A DNA stretch of 64,000 nt, taken from contig NZ_DOPX01000009.1 in assembly GCF_003514505.1 (NCBI RefSeq), forward strand, positions 103,649 to 167,648, written 5' to 3'. The notes beneath the pieces were generated by a model. It searched no databases. It was not told the origin of the DNA and worked only from the letters and a program-made list of their open reading frames with translations. Source of the stretch: Proteiniclasticum sp. (GTDB lineage: Bacteria > Bacillota > Clostridia > Clostridiales > Clostridiaceae). Each line of letters begins with the position of its first letter. The stretch's first letter is position 1. The position numbers and the translations under genes are program-made. Positions 8,154 to 17,233 of the stretch are shown here, piece after piece.

Positions 8154-9008
8154 CTAACCTCTCAGCACCTGAAGATCTGGACCACGGCCTTCTAACATGT
8201 CCTTCACTCTACGTCCGATGATGGTATTGTAGAGTGGGTGAGTCAGAATATAAAACTGATTTTCCTCTATGGCTGTGAGTACACTCATACCGATGGAATC
8301 AATGGGCATTCCTGTTTTGATGACAAACTCTGCTCTTTTCAGACCTGCAAAGTAGGAAGGACTTTGATAGTAGGGATCACTTTTGTCATTAAACCGTTCT
8401 GGGCGATGACGTTCATAGTTGTGAAGATCTGTTTGTACAAATCCTGGACAGAAAACTGAGAGTTTTATTTTGGAGCCAATGGCCTGAAGGTCGAAGCTGG
8501 TGCTTTCTGTGAGTGCCACACTGGCATGCTTTGTAGTATGATAGGCCGGCATCCCATTGGAGGTGATAAGGCCTGCCACGGAGGCTACATTGAGAATATG
8601 GCATTCTGTATCCTGTTTCAGCATGAGAGGAATGACCTTTTTCATAGCATAAACTTGGCTCATGATATTGGCAGAAACAATCCATTCCCAGTCCTGAAGA
8701 GGTAGTTCCCAGACAGGTCCTGATATAGCAACTCCAGCATTATTGACAAGAAAGTCGATCTGCCCAAAAGTCTCAATAGTACTGTCTACGAGCTTTTCTA
8801 CTTCTTCGGATACTGTGACATCTGCGTGTAAAGTGAGAACCTCTGCCCCGGCTTTACGAAGAACCTCGGAAGCCGCTTCCAGGTCGTTTTTGTCGATATC
8901 GTTTAGTGCCAGCTTCATACCTCTAGCTGCACATTCTTTGGCAATTTCAAACCCAAACCCATTTCCTGCACCTGTTATAAGTGCTACTTTATTTTTAAAC
9001 TCTTTCAT
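8154..9008 (-). CDS. Short-chain dehydrogenase/reductase (SDR)
   Basis: This 284-aa classical SDR has the cofactor motif TGAGNGFG near residue 13, the structural motif NNAG near 90, a catalytic Ser in NVASVAG, and the YHTTK active-site Tyr/Lys pair. A GGAG box precedes the ATG at 9008. It lies eleven bases downstream of the flavin reductase gene and shares its terminator, so the two form an operon. The family oxidises or reduces secondary alcohols and ketones with NAD(P). An SDR next to a BaiCD/BaiH-like flavin reductase is seen in steroid, bile-acid and other alicyclic reduction pathways, but no such pathway can be claimed from two genes. The substrate is unknown. Confidence 0.85.
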   Translation of the reverse strand: MKEFKNKVALITGAGNGFGFEIAKECAARGMKLALNDIDKNDLEAASEVLRKAGAEVLTLHADVTVSEEVEKLVDSTIETFGQIDFLVNNAGVAISGPVWELPLQDWEWIVSANIMSQVYAMKKVIPLMLKQDTECHILNVASVAGLITSNGMPAYHTTKHASVALTESTSFDLQAIGSKIKLSVFCPGFVQTDLHNYERHRPERFNDKSDPYYQSPSYFAGLKRAEFVIKTGMPIDSIGMSVLTAIEENQFYILTHPLYNTIIGRRVKDMLEGRGPDLQVLRG

Positions 9009-9019
9009 CTTTTTCTCCT

Positions 9020-10966
9020 TTACTCCATAGAGGTGAAAGCGAAGGCTTCCTGATAGCCGTCTTTGATCGCTTCTTGAATTCTACCACCCCGGTTGGCATC
9101 GCCGATTACACGAACGTTATTAAATGACTGCCTGAAAGCAGCCACTTGGTCCCTACGTGGACTTACTCCTAAGGCAAGAACTATCGTGTCAGCTTCTACG
9201 AAGATACCTTGAGAAGTCCGTTGGTTCATAAGCATGACACCCTGGTCAGATATTGACAGAAGTTTATGATTGGGCAATAGTGCAGGATTGAATTTCTTAA
9301 ACCGCATCATAAGATCGATAAGAATGGTGCGGTTGATGCCAGGGCCAATCTCCTTCTGCATTTCTACTACAGTTACAGGATGTCCTTTCTCTGCAAGGAC
9401 TTCGGCGGTCTCTAAACCAGTAAGCCCTGAACCGATGATGAGAACTCTTCCTACGGGTTTCACCTTTCCAAGAAGAACATCTTCTGCTTTCTGAACGTTA
9501 TCTTTATCAATACCAGGAATGGGAGGTATAGAAGGAGAAGCACCCACAGCAACGAAGACGCAGGATGGATTTAGTGCTTTCACATCTTCCACAGAAGCTT
9601 TCTTTCCTAATCGGACTTCTACAGAGCTTGCTTCGATTTCACTAATTAGACCATCATTCATAGCTTTGACTTTATCCTTTAAAGGGGCCTGATAGGCAAC
9701 ATTTAATGTTCCCCCCAGATGATCCTTTTCCTCAAAAAGAACCACCTGGTATCCTTTCTTGTCAAGGACAAGCGATGCCTGCATCCCGGCAGGACCGCCG
9801 CCGATGACTGCAGCTACTTTTCCGCCACCGTTTTTCTCCAGTGAGCTAAACTCCACTTCTCTTCCCAGTGCACCATTGACCGTGCATTTAATATGTCTGC
9901 CCTGGTTCAGTTCTGCGAAGCAGTTGAGGCAGCCGATGCATTTCCGGATTTCATTGCTTCTTCCGGTGGAGGCTTTATGAACAAAGTAAGGATCTGCAAG
10001 ATGTCCTCGGGCAATACCGATAAAGTCACAAACGCCTTCTTCCAAAAGCGCTTCAGCGGTCTCAGGATCTTTTATGTTATTGACTGCGATTACTGGAATT
10101 TTGACATTTTTTCGGATTTCAGAAGCCAGATGTTTTTTCCAGCCTTGTGCATAGGAGCCAGGTTCAATGATGGTGATTGCACTTTCGTAGATTCCTGAAC
10201 TGATATTTAGAGCATCTATGCCATAGCTTTCAAGGGTTCTAGCAATTTTCACTGAATCAGGAAGGCGTAACCCTCCTTCTACAAACTCATCTGCACTCAG
10301 TCTGACAGAGACAGGAAAGTGTGTACCGCACATATATTTGATGCCTGTGATGATTTCAGAGAGAATTCTGATTCGATTGTGGAAGCTTCCACCGTACTTG
10401 TCAGTCCTATGGTTGGTATAGGGAGACAAGAACTGATTCAAAAGATATCCGTGTGCAGCATGGATTTCCACACCGTCTGCGCCTGCAGTTTTCGCGATAA
10501 CTGCCCCTTTGATGAATTTTTTTACTAGCGATTCACATTCTTCTGTTGTCAGTGCTCTTGGCATTTCTCCAGTGACTTTGCACATGACTTCGGAGGGGGC
10601 AACAATCTGTTTTCCACCAATGAGGGCGCTTTTTGTTTCTCTTCCTGGATGATGCAGCTGGATAAAAACCTTCGTACCATATTTTTGGATGGAAGAAATC
10701 ATCCGCTCAAGGTGAGGGATGTGTCTTCCTTCTGTTACAGAAAGCTGGTTTGGGGTACCGACACCATACTCCTCATCAATTCTGGCGATTTCTGTGATGA
10801 TCAGGCCTACACCGCCTTTTGCACGTTCTTCGTAGTAGCGGGAGATGACTTCTGTAGCTTCTCCATTCGTATTGGCTAGATTGACTCCCATGGCGGGCAT
10901 GACCACACGGTTCTTGAGATAAAGTCCACCTATGGAACCGGGACTTAATAGATGTTCATAATACAT
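9020..10966 (-). CDS. Old-Yellow-Enzyme-type NADH:flavin/FeS oxidoreductase (2,4-dienoyl-CoA/enoate reductase family)
   Basis: This 648-aa protein begins behind AAGGAGG. Residues 1 to about 340 form an FMN TIM barrel with AAHGYLLNQFLSP, the OYE signature. It is followed by a four-cysteine iron-sulfur cluster motif around residues 340-365 (CIGCLNCF and a later Cys). The C-terminal part carries FAD and NAD Rossmann motifs, GGGPAGMQA and GSGLTGLETAE. The family transfers hydride to activated C=C bonds (FadH, enoate reductase, BaiCD/BaiH). It is the first gene of an operon with the SDR and is divergent from a PucR-like regulator at 11246, which probably controls it. The substrate is not deducible. 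Confidence 0.88.
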   Translation of the reverse strand: MYYEHLLSPGSIGGLYLKNRVVMPAMGVNLANTNGEATEVISRYYEERAKGGVGLIITEIARIDEEYGVGTPNQLSVTEGRHIPHLERMISSIQKYGTKVFIQLHHPGRETKSALIGGKQIVAPSEVMCKVTGEMPRALTTEECESLVKKFIKGAVIAKTAGADGVEIHAAHGYLLNQFLSPYTNHRTDKYGGSFHNRIRILSEIITGIKYMCGTHFPVSVRLSADEFVEGGLRLPDSVKIARTLESYGIDALNISSGIYESAITIIEPGSYAQGWKKHLASEIRKNVKIPVIAVNNIKDPETAEALLEEGVCDFIGIARGHLADPYFVHKASTGRSNEIRKCIGCLNCFAELNQGRHIKCTVNGALGREVEFSSLEKNGGGKVAAVIGGGPAGMQASLVLDKKGYQVVLFEEKDHLGGTLNVAYQAPLKDKVKAMNDGLISEIEASSVEVRLGKKASVEDVKALNPSCVFVAVGASPSIPPIPGIDKDNVQKAEDVLLGKVKPVGRVLIIGSGLTGLETAEVLAEKGHPVTVVEMQKEIGPGINRTILIDLMMRFKKFNPALLPNHKLLSISDQGVMLMNQRTSQGIFVEADTIVLALGVSPRRDQVAAFRQSFNNVRVIGDANRGGRIQEAIKDGYQEAFAFTSME

Positions 10967-11245
10967 GTTGTTCCTCCTTTAGATTGCTTGTTTGGCATTT
11001 TGCACATCAGAGAGCTGATGATGTAGAGTCCACTTGATTAATAAAACTGAGGATCGTCTAGAATTAACTCAAGCTTAATAATAGTGAAACATCTTACAAT
11101 TCATGCTCAAATCTGATTGTGACAATAATAACAATATCTGTTACAATAATAACAATCAATGAAAACAATATCTATGTGAGCTTTGTAAGAAAGTAGTTGG
11201 AACAAATTGTGCAAAGAGCACAATGGAACTACAGGAGGGATCAGT
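10967..11245. promoter_or_regulatory. Divergent control region with 21-bp-spaced direct repeats
   Basis: This region lies between the flavin reductase operon and the PucR-like regulator. The 14-mer ACAATAATAACAAT occurs exactly twice, at 11122-11135 and 11143-11156, a 21-base (two-helical-turn) period. The element AACAATATCT recurs at 11130-11139 and 11164-11173. Repeats in helical phase are typical of cooperative regulator binding, here most likely the adjacent regulator. The regulator ribosome site AGGAGG is at 11233-11238. Confidence 0.6.
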
Positions 11246-12808
11246 ATGAAAATAAGTGAGATAATGGAAGAAATCAGAAGAAAGACAAACGTTTTAACAA
11301 TAGAAGAGTGGATTCTGGAAGAAGACATTGAAGAGGTCATATATGATCAAGAAGGTGCAGAGAGGGAAAATGCTCTGTATTTTGAAAAGGCATCTGAAGA
11401 GATGTCTCTGACGAAAGCTGCTGTGTTTTTCTTTGTTTTGGAGGAGCAAAGAGAGATGCTCAGGCCGGTTCTTAAAAAGATGAAGAAAGAAGGGAGAAGC
11501 TATTGTGTTTTTCCACTTTCTCTTTACAAGGAGATTTATGAGGTAGTTAAAGAACTCATGTGGATGGAGCTGAAATCAGATCGGTTCATACTAGAAGTAG
11601 TTGCCGATGTTCTGAAAGGAGAGAATCTTGATGTAGTACTTGGAAAAATGGAAAAGAGGCTGAAAAACCCCCTCATCGTCATAGATGCAGGTTTTAAGAT
11701 CATTGGATGGTCAAAGGGGATAGAGGTGACAGATCCCATCTGGTCTGTAAACATTGGCCGAGGGTACTGCAGTTATGAGTTCATCAAAGAGGTGCATAAA
11801 ATTGAAGCGCTTTCTCCATTCCCTAATAGCTCAGAGCCTTTTGAAGTCGTCTGCACCGCTTCCCCTAACCGTAAGATTTGCACCAAGATTTATGATAAAG
11901 GGATCCTTGTGGCATATGTGATTCTTCTAGACCTTCATGGCACAGATGCTGGATATAGGCGTATACTAAAGCAGTCTGCAGGAGTCCTTTGTGAAGTTTT
12001 GAAAAAATCCGAGCATCATGGGCAGCTTTTTGCATCTCAGAAAGAATCTCTTTTTTTAGATCTTCTTCGCGGAGAGAATGGCGAGCATATGGATCATAGA
12101 CTGAATATGCATAGTCTCCACTTTACTACGCCTAAACTACTTTTGTCTGTCCTTCCTGCAAAACATCTTTTAGATCTTTCCGCAGAGGGACATTTGAGAG
12201 AAAAGCTGAAAGAGGTTTTTCCAATGGCTTTTATTTGTGAAGAAGAAGGCCTTCTTTATATCCTCTGCGAAGAAGAGGAAGGAGGCAAGCTTTGTGAAAA
12301 AACAGAGAAAAAGCTTTCTGATCTCACCTTAAAAGGAGTAGAGAATATTATCATCTCGAGAAAGATTCAGAAGTCAGAAGAAGTAAGGGTTGCATTTCAT
12401 GAAATTTCCAGAGTCAGGGAAGCTGCAGAGATACTAGGCGAAAACAAATATCTTTATTATTTTCAGGAATATATGATCTATGTCCTTCTCCTGGAAATAG
12501 AAAAAGGCACTTGGAATAGATTTGTGCATCCAGCCCTCGATATACTGAAGAATTTTGATGGACATACTCAGGGAGAACTCTATAAGACCCTGGAAACATA
12601 TCTTTCCTGTGAGAGCCAAATGTTGCTTACAGCAGAAAAGCTGAGTATTCATCGGAACAGTCTGAGTTATAGATTGAATCGAATTATAGAACTTACAGGA
12701 ATATCTTTAGATAGCGAGGTGGAGAGATTTTCATTAAGAATCTCCTTTAGAATTGATCAATTAGCAACTGGTATTGAATCAAAACATAAAGTTTTGTCGT
12801 ATACTTAA
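11246..12808 (+). CDS. PucR/CdaR-type transcriptional regulator
   Basis: The product is 520 aa. The ATG at 11246 (MKISEIMEEIRRK) follows AGGAGG; an in-frame start at 11207 lacks a ribosome site. The C-terminus carries the PucR-type helix-turn-helix, TAEKLSIHRNSLSYRLNRI near residue 470, and the middle is a GAF-like sensor region (PLIVIDAGFKIIGWSKG). The N-terminal 90 residues are not the usual PucR domain. It is divergent from the SDR/flavin reductase operon and probably regulates it. Downstream, macro-domain and vWA genes follow on the same strand with a 31-base gap. Confidence 0.82.
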   Translation: MKISEIMEEIRRKTNVLTIEEWILEEDIEEVIYDQEGAERENALYFEKASEEMSLTKAAVFFFVLEEQREMLRPVLKKMKKEGRSYCVFPLSLYKEIYEVVKELMWMELKSDRFILEVVADVLKGENLDVVLGKMEKRLKNPLIVIDAGFKIIGWSKGIEVTDPIWSVNIGRGYCSYEFIKEVHKIEALSPFPNSSEPFEVVCTASPNRKICTKIYDKGILVAYVILLDLHGTDAGYRRILKQSAGVLCEVLKKSEHHGQLFASQKESLFLDLLRGENGEHMDHRLNMHSLHFTTPKLLLSVLPAKHLLDLSAEGHLREKLKEVFPMAFICEEEGLLYILCEEEEGGKLCEKTEKKLSDLTLKGVENIIISRKIQKSEEVRVAFHEISRVREAAEILGENKYLYYFQEYMIYVLLLEIEKGTWNRFVHPALDILKNFDGHTQGELYKTLETYLSCESQMLLTAEKLSIHRNSLSYRLNRIIELTGISLDSEVERFSLRISFRIDQLATGIESKHKVLSYT

Positions 12809-12839
12809 GAGGGGAAATGTAATAGGGAGGAGATTTAAG

Positions 12840-13859
12840 ATGCCGTTAGAACTGATTAGAGAAGATATCACCAGAATGAAGGTAGATGCCATTGTGAATG
12901 CAGCCAATGAAAGCCTTTTAGGCGGTGGCGGAGTGGATGGAGCCATTCATCGTGCCGCAGGCAGCGGTCTTCTTGAGGAATGCAAAGCCCTGGGAGGATG
13001 CAAAACCGGTGAAGCTAAAATTACCAAAGGATATGATCTTCCAGCAAAATACATCATCCATACGGTGGGGCCAAGATATCAGGATGGGACCCATGGAGAA
13101 GAGGAGCTTTTAAAAAGCGCCTATAGAAACTCTTTACAGATTGCAAAGGAGAAGGGTTTCCATAGCATAGCCTTTCCTCTGATTTCTGCAGGGATATACG
13201 GATATCCAAAGAAAGAAGCCATGAGGATAGCGGTGGATACCATCAGGACATTTCTCATGGAAGAGGATCTAGTGGTGTATCTGGTGCTTTTTGATAAGGG
13301 AGCCTTCCTTCTTTCCACAAACCTTTATGATGCTGTAAAAAGCTATGTGGATGACCATTATGTGGAGGAAAAAGAAGGATATTTCAGTCGGGGCAGAAAA
13401 GTCCAAAGCAGAGCCTACCAGACGGAACTTATGAAAGATATGCCTGTGATGGGGGTAGAGGAAGCAATCCGCGTTCCAGGAAAGGACAGAAAACTGGAGG
13501 AGCTTCTCCATAGAAAGGAAGAGACATTCAGCAGAATGCTTTTAAGGCTCATCGATGAAAAAGGGTATACGGATACAGAAATTTATAAACGAGCCAATAT
13601 GGACAGAAAACTGTTCTCTAAAATCAGAAAAGATGAAGACTATCAGCCCAGCAAAAAGACGGTGCTGTCTTTGGCGGTGGCGCTCTATCTCTCCATGGAT
13701 GAAACAGAGGATCTTCTAAGAAGAGCAGGATATGCTCTTTCAAGAAGCAGCAGGTTTGATCTCATTCTTTCTTATTTCATCGAAGAGGAGAACTATAATA
13801 TCTTTGAGATCAATGAGGTGCTCTTCACCTTCCTGGAAACGACACTCACCACTTCCTGA
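12840..13859 (+). CDS. Macro-domain (YmdB/MacroD-like) protein with C-terminal HTH-like domain
   Basis: This 339-aa protein starts at 12840 behind GGGAGGAG. Residues 1 to about 170 are a macro domain with the ADP-ribose-binding signatures VNAANESLLGGGGVDGAIH and LISAGIYGYPKKEA, closest to YmdB/MacroD types that remove ADP-ribose or deacetylate O-acetyl-ADP-ribose. Residues from about 235 form a helical HTH-like domain (YTDTEIYKRANMDRKLFSKI, then PSKKTVLSLAVALYL), which is found on macro proteins in Firmicutes. A vWA protein follows 80 bases later. Neither the ADP-ribosylated target nor a partner ADP-ribosyltransferase is visible here. Confidence 0.88.
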   Translation: MPLELIREDITRMKVDAIVNAANESLLGGGGVDGAIHRAAGSGLLEECKALGGCKTGEAKITKGYDLPAKYIIHTVGPRYQDGTHGEEELLKSAYRNSLQIAKEKGFHSIAFPLISAGIYGYPKKEAMRIAVDTIRTFLMEEDLVVYLVLFDKGAFLLSTNLYDAVKSYVDDHYVEEKEGYFSRGRKVQSRAYQTELMKDMPVMGVEEAIRVPGKDRKLEELLHRKEETFSRMLLRLIDEKGYTDTEIYKRANMDRKLFSKIRKDEDYQPSKKTVLSLAVALYLSMDETEDLLRRAGYALSRSSRFDLILSYFIEEENYNIFEINEVLFTFLETTLTTS

Positions 13860-13939
13860 AGATGTCGCTTTTGAGGCGACCCCATCCATTCAGAAGTCCT
13901 GTATGCTAAAAGTATCAAAACATACGGGAGGAAATACTC

Positions 13940-14593
13940 ATGAAAAACAATTACACAGAACTGGTCTTCATTCTGGACAGAAGCGGCAGCATGGCAGGAC
14001 TAGAGAAGGACACCATCGGTGGATACAATGCTCTTCTTGAAAAGCAGAAGAGAGAAAAAGGAAAGGCAAGAATCACCACAGTGCTATTTGATGACCGGTA
14101 TGAGCTGCTCCATAGAATGATGCCACTGAAAGAAGTTTTGCCACTTACAGACAAAGAGTACTTTGTAAGAGGTTCCACAGCTCTTCTGGATGCAGTAGGA
14201 CTCACCATCAGCGAGATGGTCGCGGTACATAAGAGTGAAAAACCGGAAGATAAACCGGGAAAAGTACTCTTCGTCATTACCACAGACGGATATGAGAATG
14301 CCAGCAGGGAGTATACCCAGGAAAAAGTAAGAAAGATGATTGAAACACAAAAGAAAAAGTATGGTTGGGAGTTTCTGTTTTTAGGAGCAAACATCGATGC
14401 GGAGGCAGCTGCAGAGCAGTATGGAATCAGTAGAGACCGTGCAGTGACATACCATGCCGACGAGGAAGGTACAAGACTCAATTATACGGTCATCAGTGAA
14501 GCCGTAAGCAGTATGAGAAACAGCAACCAGATGGATCCCAACTGGAAAAAGAAAATTGAGGAAGACTTTGAGAAGAGAAAAAAAAGACCATAG
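13940..14593 (+). CDS. von Willebrand factor A domain protein
   Basis: This 217-aa cytoplasmic protein starts behind GGGAGG. It has a complete MIDAS metal site: FILDRSGSMAG near residue 12, a Thr in the VRGSTALLDAVG segment near 75, and TTDGYENAS near 112. There is no signal peptide or membrane segment. The C-terminus is highly charged (EEDFEKRKKRP). Single-domain vWA proteins act as metal-dependent protein-interaction modules. The gene follows the macro/HTH gene and ends at a strong terminator, so the pair is probably one functional unit, possibly with the regulator at 11246. Confidence 0.85.
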   Translation: MKNNYTELVFILDRSGSMAGLEKDTIGGYNALLEKQKREKGKARITTVLFDDRYELLHRMMPLKEVLPLTDKEYFVRGSTALLDAVGLTISEMVAVHKSEKPEDKPGKVLFVITTDGYENASREYTQEKVRKMIETQKKKYGWEFLFLGANIDAEAAAEQYGISRDRAVTYHADEEGTRLNYTVISEAVSSMRNSNQMDPNWKKKIEEDFEKRKKRP

Positions 14594-14607
14594 AATCATG
14601 AGGTTTT

Positions 14608-14647
14608 GGGAGAAAGATGCAGGTTCATCTTCTCCCTCTTTTTTTTG
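14608..14647 (+). terminator. Terminator after vWA gene
   Basis: The arms GGGAGAAAGATG and CATCTTCTCCC pair with one bulged A around a six-base loop, followed by a T-rich run with eight consecutive T. Confidence 0.9.
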
Positions 14648-14740
14648 TGAACATCTATTGAATATCATAGGTTTTTTCATGCTATCCTAGTATAATATAA
14701 ATAGTATTTTATACACCGTACGTGGAAGGATTTTAATCTT

Positions 14741-17164
14741 ATGAAGGAACAGAATTTAATGAGTCTTGAGGAGTTCATCACTGCGCTTCAAGCACTGCCC
14801 TATCCAGCAGCACTTATATTGGAAAAAAATAAAGAAGAAGTCTTTTTTCTCGGAAGAAATCGGGCTTTTTCTTCCTATCTGGAAATTCCGGAAAATAAGG
14901 ACACGCTGCCGGAAAGAAAGAACTGTCTGGATGTACTGAATATCCAGCTGGAAGAAAAGAGCAGGCACCCGCTCATTCATCACGGTGGACATACCTTTCC
15001 CCTTAGAACAAGGACTGCGGAAGGGAAGTTTATGTCCGTCACCGCCAGAATTATCCCAATAAGGGAAGAGGAGGGAGAAGTGCTGTCTTTATTTCTGCTG
15101 GAAGACAAAAGAGAGCAGGACAGGCTTCTTCAGAAACTGAATAAAATCCATCTGCAGTATGATGCATTTTTTGAACAGAGCCCAGACATCCACTACCTCA
15201 TCGATACCAGAGGATATTTTCGGGAGATGAACCTTAGAGGGGTGGAGTATTTTAAAAGATCCAAGGAAGAAATCATCGGTCTACATTATCTTGAAGTGAT
15301 TCACGAACTGGACCATGGACTGGTCAATGAGTATTTCAGAAAAGTTCTTGAAAAACAGGTAGCCCAGGTGGAGCTTCGCTCCGTAAGTAAAACTGGCGAT
15401 GTGGGATATCTTGATATTACCGCCATCCCTGTCATCATCGAAGGGGAAGTCATGGAAGTCTTTGGCATCGCCAAAGATATCTCGAAAAGAAAAGACATGG
15501 AGATTGAGCTGTTGGAGAGTGAAGAGCGCTACAGGTCTCTTTTTGAGGACAACATTGATGCAGTGGTTACCTATGATCTGGAAGGGAACTTTCTGCATCT
15601 TAACAAAGCCACGGAGGATCTCATGGGCTACTGCGCAGAAGAACTCATTGGAAAGCCTTTTCTTCCTTTTATTGTGCCAGAGTACCAGCAGTTTACCTTG
15701 AAGGAGTTCTCCAAGGTTCTGAATGGTCACTCCATCCGTTACGAAACTGCCATGTACAATAGAAAACAAGAAGTGGTGCATCTTCATATCACCGTAATGC
15801 CTCTCATCATCGGGGGAGAAATGAAAGGCATCCACTGCATTGGAAAGGACATCACCAACCGGAAGAATATGGAGCGTTCCCTGAAAAAGGTAGCTTATCA
15901 GGATCATCTGACCCATCTGCCCAATCAGCGAGCTATGATGGAAGATTTTGAGCGTCTTCTGGAGGATGAGGCGAGGATTGGCGTTCTGGTTCTGGATCTG
16001 GACCGTTTCAAGTCCATCAATGACAACTGGGGTCATGAAGTGGGAGATGAGCTTTTGAAGGCTGTGTCCCAAAGACTTCTTTACCATGTCCATGAACGTA
16101 GAGCAAAGCTCTACCGTTATGGTGGGGATGAATACATTTTTCTTTATGGATTCACAGAGCGGAACGAAGTGGAGTCCTTTGCTGAGAATCTGCAAGCCCT
16201 CTTTAAAGATCCTTTCATCATTCATTACGCTGAAGTCAGCGTGTCTTCCAGCATTGGAATCAGCACATATCCGGAAGATGGAGAAGATCTGGAGACACTG
16301 CTTAAAAAGTCAGACAACGCTATGTATTATTCCAAGAAAACAGGAAGAAACCATGCCACCTTCTATGGAACAAAAGGCATGGAGAGGGAAGATGAGGCTC
16401 TGCGGATGGAGCTTCTGCTGAAAGAAGCCATGAAAAAAGAAGAGTTTTCCCTGGTGTATCAGCCTCAGGTGGAGCTTTCAAGTGGCAGGATCACGGGAGT
16501 GGAAGCCCTTCTCAGATGGCACAGTCAGGAACTGGGCACGGTTCCACCCAATCAGTTCATCAAAGTGGCGGAAGACAGTGGTCTTATCATTGAACTTGGC
16601 AACTGGGTGACAAAGAAAGCTCTTTCAGATTTAGCCAAGTGGAATCAGTTGGGATATCAGCTGGAAATGTCGGTGAATATTTCCACTCATCAGTTTTACC
16701 ATCCCGAGTTTCTACTTTGCCTAGCAAGAATGATTCAGGACGAGAAAGTTCCACCCAGCCAGCTGGTGCTGGAAATCACAGAGTCCATTGCTTCCCATGC
16801 GGAAGTAGTGTTGAAAGAGCTGCAGAAGATTAAAGAGATGGGACTGAAAGTCGCCATTGATGATTTTGGCACTGGATACAGTTCTCTCAAATATCTTAAG
16901 GATTTCCCCATCGATTACTTAAAAATCGACAAGTCCTTCGTGGATGGGATTGAAGAGGATGATAAAAGCAGGGACATCGTGTCCACCATCATTACCCTGG
17001 CTCATAATCTGGGGCTGCTCACGGTGGCAGAAGGGGCAGAAACCAGAGAGCAAGTGGATTTTTTGAAGATGGAAGGCTGCGACAGTGTTCAAGGGTATTA
17101 TTATGGAAAACCCATGACAGAAGCTATGCTGTTGGAGTTCTTAAATAGGGTCCAAGGTTCATAA
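14741..17164 (+). CDS. PAS-GGDEF-EAL cyclic-di-GMP signalling protein
   Basis: This is an 807-aa protein without clear membrane segments. A PAS-like N-terminal region is followed by two PAS domains (about residues 145-255 and 265-385), a GGDEF domain with the active-site variant GGDEY at about 460-464, and an EAL domain with EAL near 587, EITES, DDFGTGYSSLKYL near 705 and AEGAETREQ. All key EAL residues are present, so phosphodiesterase activity is likely; the cyclase half also looks intact. The PAS domains probably sense redox or a small ligand. It appears to be a single-gene unit. Confidence 0.93.
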   Translation: MKEQNLMSLEEFITALQALPYPAALILEKNKEEVFFLGRNRAFSSYLEIPENKDTLPERKNCLDVLNIQLEEKSRHPLIHHGGHTFPLRTRTAEGKFMSVTARIIPIREEEGEVLSLFLLEDKREQDRLLQKLNKIHLQYDAFFEQSPDIHYLIDTRGYFREMNLRGVEYFKRSKEEIIGLHYLEVIHELDHGLVNEYFRKVLEKQVAQVELRSVSKTGDVGYLDITAIPVIIEGEVMEVFGIAKDISKRKDMEIELLESEERYRSLFEDNIDAVVTYDLEGNFLHLNKATEDLMGYCAEELIGKPFLPFIVPEYQQFTLKEFSKVLNGHSIRYETAMYNRKQEVVHLHITVMPLIIGGEMKGIHCIGKDITNRKNMERSLKKVAYQDHLTHLPNQRAMMEDFERLLEDEARIGVLVLDLDRFKSINDNWGHEVGDELLKAVSQRLLYHVHERRAKLYRYGGDEYIFLYGFTERNEVESFAENLQALFKDPFIIHYAEVSVSSSIGISTYPEDGEDLETLLKKSDNAMYYSKKTGRNHATFYGTKGMEREDEALRMELLLKEAMKKEEFSLVYQPQVELSSGRITGVEALLRWHSQELGTVPPNQFIKVAEDSGLIIELGNWVTKKALSDLAKWNQLGYQLEMSVNISTHQFYHPEFLLCLARMIQDEKVPPSQLVLEITESIASHAEVVLKELQKIKEMGLKVAIDDFGTGYSSLKYLKDFPIDYLKIDKSFVDGIEEDDKSRDIVSTIITLAHNLGLLTVAEGAETREQVDFLKMEGCDSVQGYYYGKPMTEAMLLEFLNRVQGS

Positions 17165-17200
17165 AGAGTGATGATCAGTAGTCAGCAAGAAGCAAAGAAT

Positions 17201-17232
17201 AAAGGAGGATGCAAGGATTCTCCTTTCTTTAT
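17201..17232. terminator. Hairpin between convergent PAS-GGDEF-EAL and Crp/Fnr genes
   Basis: The arms AAAGGAG (17201-17207) and CTCCTTT (17220-17226) enclose a 12-base loop. The plus-strand tail is CTTTAT and the minus-strand side is also T-rich, so it may terminate in both directions. The stem is short. Confidence 0.6.
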
Positions 17233-17233
17233 A

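Noticed and set aside
11118..11175. A/T repeats ahead of the second PucR-like gene as a CRISPR array
   Set aside because: Repeat units are only 14 bases with 7-base spacers and two copies; this is an operator-type direct repeat.
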